A DNA stretch of 64,000 nucleotides from positions 62,001-126,000 of the forward strand of contig JAIXWG010000019.1 of the NCBI GenBank assembly GCA_027482245.1, in the 5' to 3' direction. Under the pieces are notes generated by a model. It worked only from the letters and a program-made list of their open reading frames with translations. It had not been told where the DNA came from and ran no database searches. Both the position numbers and the translations under genes were made by a program. Numbering within the stretch: the stretch's first letter is position 1; each line of letters starts with the position of its first letter. The stretch is from Acetobacteraceae bacterium (lineage in GTDB: Bacteria > Pseudomonadota > Alphaproteobacteria > Acetobacterales > Acetobacteraceae). Below are positions 58,793 to 64,000 of this stretch, one piece after another.

Positions 58793-60214
58793 ATGACCGA
58801 CACGCCCGCTACCAGGACCGAGACAGACAGCCTCGGCACCATCGACATCCCGGCCGACCGCCTCTGGGGACCGCAGACGGAGCGTGCGCGCCGCCTGTTC
58901 CGCATCGGCACGGAACGCTTTCCGCCTGGCCTGATCCGCGCCGTCGGCCTGCAGAAGCAGGCGGCGGCGGAAGCCAATGCGCGCCTCGGTGAACTGCCGG
59001 AGAACATCGCCGCCGCCATCGCGCAGACGGCGGCGGAGGTCGCGGCGGGAAAGCACGATGCCGAGTTCCCCCTGCCCGTCTGGCAGACGGGGTCCGGCAC
59101 CCAGACCAACATGAACGCGAACGAGGTGATTGCGAACCTCGCCAACCGCGCGCTCGGCCAGCCACTCGGCAGCCGCAAGCCCGTGCATCCGAACGACCAT
59201 GTGAACCGCGGCCAGTCCTCCAACGACAGCTTTCCCACGGTCATGCATGTGGCGGCGGCGGAGGCAGTGGCCCGGTGGCTGATCCCGGCGCTCGGCGTGC
59301 TGCTGGCCAGCCTGTCGCGCCGCGCGCGGGAATGGGACTCGATCGTGAAGATCGGCCGCACCCACATGATGGATGCGGTGCCCGTCACGCTGGGGCAGGA
59401 AGCGGCGGCCTGGGCACGGCAGGTGGAACACGGCATCGCCCGGCTGCAGGATGCGCTGCCGCGGCTGATGGAGGTGGCGCAGGGCGGCACCGCCGCCGGC
59501 ACGGGCCTCAACCGGCACAAGGATTTCCCGCAGGTCTTCGCGGAGATCCTGGCCACGCGCACCGGCCTGCCCTTCCGCGCCAACCCCAACCCCTTCGAGG
59601 GCATGGGCGCGCATGACGCGCTGGTCGAGCTTTCCGGCGCGATGAACACCCTTGCCGTGTCGCTCAACAAGATCGGCAATGATGTCCGGCTATTGGGCAG
59701 CGGGCCGCGGGCCGGCTTCTCGGAACTGGTGATCCCGGCCGACGGGCTGTCCAGCAGCATCATGCCGGGCAAGACCAATCCCACGCAGTCGGAGGCGCTG
59801 ACGATGGTGGCCGCCCAGGTCATGGGCAACCACGTCGCCATCACCATCGGCGCGGCGCAGGGGCACCTGGAGCTGAATGTCTTCAAGCCCGTCATCATCC
59901 ACAATGTCCTGCAAAGTGCGGGGCTGCTGGCGGATGCGGCGGAAAGCTTCGCGGCCAACATGGTGGACAAGCTGGTGCCGAACCACGCGCGCATCGCCGA
60001 CAACCTGGCCAAGTCGCTGATGCTCGTCACCGCGCTGAACCCGCGCATCGGCTACGACAAGGCCGTCGCCATCGCGAAGCTGGCGCTGGCGGAGGACATC
60101 ACGCTGAAGGCCGCGGCAGCCCGGCTCGGCCATGTGAGCGAGGAGGATTTCGACCGCTGGGTGGTGCCGGCCGAGATGATCCACCCCGGCACGACGCTGG
60201 ATGGCGGGGGATGA
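58793..60214 (+). CDS. fumC: Fumarate hydratase, class II
   Basis: The 473-residue, iron-independent fumarase has DSLGTIDIPADRLWGPQTER, TGSGTQTNMNANEVIANLAN, HPNDHVNRGQSSNDSFPTVM, KIGRTHMMDAVPVTLGQE and the superfamily signature SSSIMPGKTNPTQSEAL, whose flexible loop carries the catalytic Ser. It forms a homotetramer in the TCA cycle. The ATG at 58793 is preceded by GGAGGG. With fumA in the same region the cell has both fumarase types, presumably used under different oxygen or iron conditions. Confidence 0.96.
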   Translation: MTDTPATRTETDSLGTIDIPADRLWGPQTERARRLFRIGTERFPPGLIRAVGLQKQAAAEANARLGELPENIAAAIAQTAAEVAAGKHDAEFPLPVWQTGSGTQTNMNANEVIANLANRALGQPLGSRKPVHPNDHVNRGQSSNDSFPTVMHVAAAEAVARWLIPALGVLLASLSRRAREWDSIVKIGRTHMMDAVPVTLGQEAAAWARQVEHGIARLQDALPRLMEVAQGGTAAGTGLNRHKDFPQVFAEILATRTGLPFRANPNPFEGMGAHDALVELSGAMNTLAVSLNKIGNDVRLLGSGPRAGFSELVIPADGLSSSIMPGKTNPTQSEALTMVAAQVMGNHVAITIGAAQGHLELNVFKPVIIHNVLQSAGLLADAAESFAANMVDKLVPNHARIADNLAKSLMLVTALNPRIGYDKAVAIAKLALAEDITLKAAAARLGHVSEEDFDRWVVPAEMIHPGTTLDGGG

Positions 60215-60492
60215 GCGACCGCGCCGCGCGCCACCTCCGCAAGCGGTCCTTCCGCCTGGCGGGCCACCGCACCTCCGTCGCGCTGGAGCCCGAGTTCTGG
60301 GCGGCGCTGGAGGCGGTGGCGACGCGGCGCGGCAGCAGCCTGGCGGGGCTGGTGGCCGCGGTGGACGCGGCGCGCACCGACCTCGCCATCCCGCTGTCGA
60401 GCGCACTGCGCGTCATGGCGCTGCGCGCCGCCGCGGGAGACGACCTGACAAGCCAGCTTGACACCGTTCCCGGCCCGTTAAGCTCCCCTTAA
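60211..60492 (+). CDS. Ribbon-helix-helix domain protein
   Basis: The 93-residue protein has a ribbon-helix-helix core, LAGHRTSVALEPEFWAALEA followed by ATRRGSSLAGLVAAVDAAR and the tail LSSALRVMALRA. This fits the RHH_4 group of small alphaproteobacterial DNA-binding proteins. It overlaps the fumC stop by four bases, so it is translated with fumarase. A regulatory role is inferred; the target is unknown. Confidence 0.82.
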   Translation: MSDRAARHLRKRSFRLAGHRTSVALEPEFWAALEAVATRRGSSLAGLVAAVDAARTDLAIPLSSALRVMALRAAAGDDLTSQLDTVPGPLSSP

Positions 60493-60541
60493 CCGGCACG
60501 CCTGACACTCCCGCCGGTTCTGGACATGATCGGCACGGCTG

Positions 60542-60874
60542 ATGGGCTTTCTGGGAGGCGGCGCGGATGCCGCGCTGGTATCGGCGATCGAGCGGTCGCA
60601 GGCCATCGTCGAATTCTCCCCCGACGGCCGCATATTGCGCGCCAACCCCCTGTTCCTGCGCACGATGGGCCATGAGGCGCAGGAGGTTCTGGGCCAGCCC
60701 CACGCCATGTTCATGCCGCCGGAGGATCGCGGCAGCGCCGCCTACCAGGCCTTCTGGGAAGCCCTCCGCCGCGGCGAGTACCAGGGCGGCGAGTTCCGCC
60801 GGATTGCCAAGGGCGGGCGGGAAGTCTGGCTGCAGGCCACCTACACCCCCATCCTCGGCTTCGGCGCCGCGTGA
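60542..60874 (+). CDS. PAS-domain N-terminal part of a frameshifted chemoreceptor
   Basis: The 110-residue frame holds one PAS domain ([20 protein letters not shown] to [17 protein letters not shown]). It stops where the later repeats continue with a (V)VKFATDIT linker. That missing linker is encoded at once in the next frame from 60871. A single extra base near 60868 would join both frames into one PAS repeat. The stop TGA overlaps a GTG in GTGA, so reinitiation is possible. It is either the first part of a split gene or a real frameshift. Confidence 0.7.
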   Translation: MGFLGGGADAALVSAIERSQAIVEFSPDGRILRANPLFLRTMGHEAQEVLGQPHAMFMPPEDRGSAAYQAFWEALRRGEYQGGEFRRIAKGGREVWLQATYTPILGFGAA

Positions 60875-62643
60875 CGCGCGTGGTGAAGTTCGCCACCGAT
60901 GTGACGGCAGCGAAGCTGCGCGCGGCCAGCGATGCCGGGCACATCGCCGCCATCAACCGCGTGCAGGGCGTGATCGAGTTCGCGCTGGATGGCACCATCC
61001 TCGACGCCAACGCCAACTTCCTCGCCGCCATGGGCTACGGGATCGAGGAGATCCGCGGCCGCCACCACCGCCTCTTCATGCCGGAGGCCGCGCACCGGGC
61101 GCCGGACTACGCCGCCTTCTGGGCCGCGCTCGGCCAGGGGGAGGTCCGGGCCGGGGAGTTCATGCGCCTGGCCAAGGGCGGGCGGGAGGTCTGGATCCAG
61201 GCCAGCTACAACCCCGTGCTGGACCCCGCCGGCCGGCCGCTGAAGATCGTGAAGTTCGCTACCGACATCACGGAAGCCAAGCGCCGGGCGGCGGATGACG
61301 CGGCGCAGATCGCCGCCATCAACCGCGCGCAGGGCGTGATCCAGTTCGGACTCGACGGCACGATCCTCGACGCCAACGAGAATTTCCTCGCCGCCACCGG
61401 CTACGGCGCGGCGGAGCTGACGGGCCATCACCACAGCCTGCTGATGCCGCCGGGGGAGGCGCAGAGCGAGAGCTATCGCGCGCAGTGGAAGGCGCTTGCC
61501 CATGGCGAGGTCCGCGCCGGGGAATTCCGCCGCTACGGCAAGGGCGGGCGGGAGATCTGGCTGCACGCCACCTACAACCCGGTCTTCGACCCCGCCGGCC
61601 GGGTGCAGAAGGTGGTCAAGTTCGCCACCGACATCACGGAGGAGATGAAGCGCCGCCGCCTCTTCGCGCTGCTCTCCCTCGTCACCGACGAGACCGACAA
61701 CAGCGTCATCATCTGCGACGCCGGCGGCCAGATCGAATACGTGAACCGCGGCTTCGTGCGCATGACCGGCTTCACGCCGGAGGAAGCGCTGGGCCGCAAG
61801 CCCGGCGAGCTGCTCCAGGGCCCGCAGACGGACCGCGCGACCGCCGCGCGCATCGGGGCGAAGCTGCGGGAGGAAGTGCCGATCTACGAGGAGATCCTGA
61901 ACTACAGCAAGGCGAAGGAACCCTACTGGATCTCGCTGGCCATCAACCCCATCCGGGGTCCGGACGGCAGGCTGCAGCGCTACGTCTCCGTCCAGGCCAA
62001 CATCACGACGACGAAGCAGCTGGGGCTGGAAGCGGCCGCGAAGCTCGATGCGATCGACCGTTCCAACATCGTCGTGGAATGGGACGCGGAACGCCGCCTG
62101 GTGCGGGTGAACGAGGCGGCGGTCGCGGCGCTGGGCCATGGGACGGAAGCGGCGGCGCTGCAGGCCCCCGACCTTGCCCATGCGAAGGTCTTCGCGGACG
62201 GGCAGCGCGCCCAGCTGGCGAAGGGGGAGGCGCTGGCCATGCCGATCGAGCTGCGCCACGCCGATGGCAGCGCCGTCCACCTCTCCGCCACGGTCCAGCC
62301 GCTGATGGATGTGGAAGGCCGGCAGGTGCGCACCGTGCTCTACGCCGCCGACGTCTCCGCCCGCCGCAAGGCGGTGCGGGAGACGGAGCGCGTGATGACG
62401 GAGGTGCTGGACCGCATCAACCGCGTCGCCACCGAGATCGGCGGCCTCTCCGCCCAGACCAACCTCCTTGCCCTCAACGCCACGATCGAGGCCGCGCGCG
62501 CCGGCGAAGCCGGCAAGGGCTTCGCGGTGGTCGCCGCGGAGGTGAAGACGCTGGCCGCCCGGTCGGCGACCGCGACCGGGGAGATCTCCGCCCTCGTCTC
62601 CGACACGCGCAGCCGGATCGAGGACCTGATCGCGATGGCGTAG
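60871..62643 (+). CDS. Multi-PAS methyl-accepting chemotaxis-type protein
   Basis: The 590-residue frame has four PAS domains (~20-140, 140-260, 262-385, 390-495) and a short methyl-accepting signalling domain with the conserved hairpin tip [20 protein letters not shown] followed by [15 protein letters not shown]. The first two PAS units are near repeats ([20 protein letters not shown] and [20 protein letters not shown]). There is no membrane segment, so it is a soluble, cytoplasmic receptor. The signalling helices flanking the tip are short (about 30 and 40 residues). The start is GTG at 60871, directly overlapping the preceding PAS frame. Confidence 0.8.
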   Translation: MTRVVKFATDVTAAKLRAASDAGHIAAINRVQGVIEFALDGTILDANANFLAAMGYGIEEIRGRHHRLFMPEAAHRAPDYAAFWAALGQGEVRAGEFMRLAKGGREVWIQASYNPVLDPAGRPLKIVKFATDITEAKRRAADDAAQIAAINRAQGVIQFGLDGTILDANENFLAATGYGAAELTGHHHSLLMPPGEAQSESYRAQWKALAHGEVRAGEFRRYGKGGREIWLHATYNPVFDPAGRVQKVVKFATDITEEMKRRRLFALLSLVTDETDNSVIICDAGGQIEYVNRGFVRMTGFTPEEALGRKPGELLQGPQTDRATAARIGAKLREEVPIYEEILNYSKAKEPYWISLAINPIRGPDGRLQRYVSVQANITTTKQLGLEAAAKLDAIDRSNIVVEWDAERRLVRVNEAAVAALGHGTEAAALQAPDLAHAKVFADGQRAQLAKGEALAMPIELRHADGSAVHLSATVQPLMDVEGRQVRTVLYAADVSARRKAVRETERVMTEVLDRINRVATEIGGLSAQTNLLALNATIEAARAGEAGKGFAVVAAEVKTLAARSATATGEISALVSDTRSRIEDLIAMA

Positions 62644-62676
62644 CGGGCGCTACCGCCCGCCCGCTTGTCGGGGGCG

Positions 62677-64000
62677 CTACCGTTCAGCGCGCCAGCGGGC
62701 CCAGGCGGCGGTTTCCGGCAGGGCGCGCGGCGCATCGGCCGGCCCGGTCAGGCGCAGGCCGAGGTCCGGCGCCTCCGGCATCGCCGGGCGGGACAGGATG
62801 TGCAGGTCCAGCGCGCCGCGGGCCAGGTCGATCTCGCCGCCGATCGTCGCGGTGGCGCCGCCCTCCGCGGCCAGCCGCGCTTCCTCAAGCCTCAGCCGCC
62901 CGGCGGCCAGGCGCCCGGTGGCATCCAGCCGGTCGAAGGCCGTGGCGCCGTCCAGCAGGGCGCGCCGCGTGGCACGTTCCGCGGCGATGGGATCGGCCAG
63001 GGCGGTGGCCTGCGCGGCCGCGGCCAAGTCGAAGCCCGCCACCACGCCGTCCCGCAGCCCGACACCGATCCGCCCTTCCAGCGTGCCGAGCAGCGCGGCC
63101 GGCGCATGGCCGGTGGCCGACACCGCGAAGGTCGTGTCGCCGCGCCCGGCCGTCAGGTCCACGGGCGCGCCGAACAGCGGCGCGGCGATGCTCGTCCCCG
63201 TCAGCCGGCCCTCCACCGTCATGCGGGGCGGCGTGCGGGGGGTGGCGTCGATGGTGGCGAGCGCCTCCAGCTCCCCGCCCGCCAAGCGGGCGCGCAGGCC
63301 TTCCAGCCGCAGCCGGCCATCCGAGAGCTTCAGGACCGTCGCGGCCTGTTCGGCGGCGATTCCGCCGATCTCGGCCCGCGCGGCTTCGAGCGCCAGCTCC
63401 GCATCCAGCCCGGCCAGCGCCTCCAGCCCCAGCGGATTGTCGCTGCGCCAGCCCGGGAAGGGCAGTGGCAGCCGTTCGGCCGCCAGCCGACCCGTCAGCC
63501 GGGGGCGCCCGCCCAGCGCCAGGGCCAGCGCGCCCCGGGCCCGCAGCCCGCCCGCCACCAGTTCGAAGCTCTCCGCGGCCACGCCCTGCGGCCCGGCCGT
63601 CAGCGCTGCGATGAGCGAGAGCGACCCCTCCCCCAGCCAGGCGCCGGCATCGCTGCGGAAGGCCTCCGCCAGCAGGCGCGGCGCGCCGGGGTGGCGCAGC
63701 GTGATGCTGGCATTGCCCTTGCGCTGCGGCAGGTCGAGCGTGCCGGAGGCTTCCAGCCGCAGCTCGCCGATCTCCGCACCCCCGCGCAGCGCGAGCGCCT
63801 CCATCGTGCCGCCGCCGGACAGGCGCAGCGCCAGCGGCATGCCCGCGATGGCGGTACGGTCCGGCCAGTCCCCCGGCACCAGCGCCATCAGGCCGCGGCC
63901 GGAGGAACCGCTGGCCTCGATCGTCAGGTCCTGCAGGCGCAGCTGGGGCGACAGCGCGAGGACGCCGGAGGCGGTCACATCGGTGTCAGCCAGGCGGCCC
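62677..64000 (-). CDS. AsmA-like protein, C-terminal part
   Basis: The frame enters from the right edge and covers at least 441 residues of an AsmA-type protein. Repeating beta-strand motifs such as GRLRLEGLRARLAGGELEAL and the C-terminal AsmA block (TLEGRIGVGLRDGVVAGFDL, GGATATIGGEIDLARGALDL, LGLRLTGPADAPRALPET) are visible. AsmA-like proteins are envelope proteins of the lipid-transport or outer-membrane assembly type. The N-terminus, with its expected membrane anchor, is outside the window. It converges with the chemoreceptor gene. Confidence 0.82.
   Translation of the reverse strand, partial: GRLADTDVTASGVLALSPQLRLQDLTIEASGSSGRGLMALVPGDWPDRTAIAGMPLALRLSGGGTMEALALRGGAEIGELRLEASGTLDLPQRKGNASITLRHPGAPRLLAEAFRSDAGAWLGEGSLSLIAALTAGPQGVAAESFELVAGGLRARGALALALGGRPRLTGRLAAERLPLPFPGWRSDNPLGLEALAGLDAELALEAARAEIGGIAAEQAATVLKLSDGRLRLEGLRARLAGGELEALATIDATPRTPPRMTVEGRLTGTSIAAPLFGAPVDLTAGRGDTTFAVSATGHAPAALLGTLEGRIGVGLRDGVVAGFDLAAAAQATALADPIAAERATRRALLDGATAFDRLDATGRLAAGRLRLEEARLAAEGGATATIGGEIDLARGALDLHILSRPAMPEAPDLGLRLTGPADAPRALPETAAWARWRAER

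Overview
The window is a high-GC stretch of alphaproteobacterial chromosome. Several markers point to Acetobacteraceae, most like Roseomonas and relatives: a PhyR/NepR/ECF general stress response locus, a circularly permuted two-piece tmRNA gene next to an SspB adaptor gene, ThyX, an alphaproteobacterial-style ilvB/ilvN/ilvC and leuA set, and very dense gene packing with ATGA overlaps. The genus is inferred from protein flavour, not from a marker gene.

Layout. 1-6.9 kb: the start of a PatB-type C-S lyase gene, a mercaptopyruvate sulfurtransferase, an MFS exporter, and an operon in which two flavin-dependent (NtaA/SnaA-type) monooxygenases flank a peptide-type ABC binding protein. 7.28-11.54 kb: a small integrated element bounded by 42-bp direct repeats of the 3' half of tRNA-Glu. 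It carries a tyrosine recombinase, a lower-GC membrane histidine kinase, a truncated acyltransferase and a zinc-ribbon gene. 11.6-14.4 kb: a three-gene type III polyketide synthase cluster. 14.8-17.5 kb: an RpoD-type sigma factor that looks like a divergent paralogue, an H-NS protein and tRNA-Lys. 17.65-23.3 kb: the rod-shape operon mreB-mreC-mreD-mrdA-rodA. 23.6-27.3 kb: envelope proteins and an SbmA/YddA-type ABC transporter. 27.3-31.3 kb: the general stress response locus phyR / ECF / ECF (EcfG-like) / nepR / PhyK-like kinase.

31.3-41.3 kb holds branched-chain amino acid biosynthesis (leuA; ilvB, ilvN, ilvC). It is interrupted by a PuuE-type deacetylase, a SOUL lipoprotein, a racemase-family protein and a zinc metallopeptidase. 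Upstream of leuA lies an apparent 31-codon leader peptide with a run of leucine codons followed by overlapping hairpins, which suggests attenuation control. 41.4-48.7 kb: miaA, serB, the hflK-hflC-degP membrane quality-control group and mrp/apbC; serB and degP converge on a cluster of five palindromes. 48.7-52.4 kb: a tightly overlapping operon of a sulfotransferase-like gene, thyX, a small membrane protein, an HD phosphohydrolase and a ribokinase-family gene.

52.5-64 kb: ssrA (tmRNA) followed directly by sspB, class I fumarase, a DUF1272 protein, a BrnT/BrnA toxin-antitoxin pair, a second peptide-type binding protein, RidA and VOC proteins, class II fumarase, a ribbon-helix-helix protein, a multi-PAS chemoreceptor split by a frameshift, and the C-terminal part of an AsmA-like protein that runs off the window.

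The points I consider most worth following are the nested structure of the tRNA-Glu element, the leuA leader peptide, the ssrA-sspB linkage, the type III PKS cluster and the split multi-PAS receptor. I saw no CRISPR array, complete insertion sequence, rRNA gene or replication origin.
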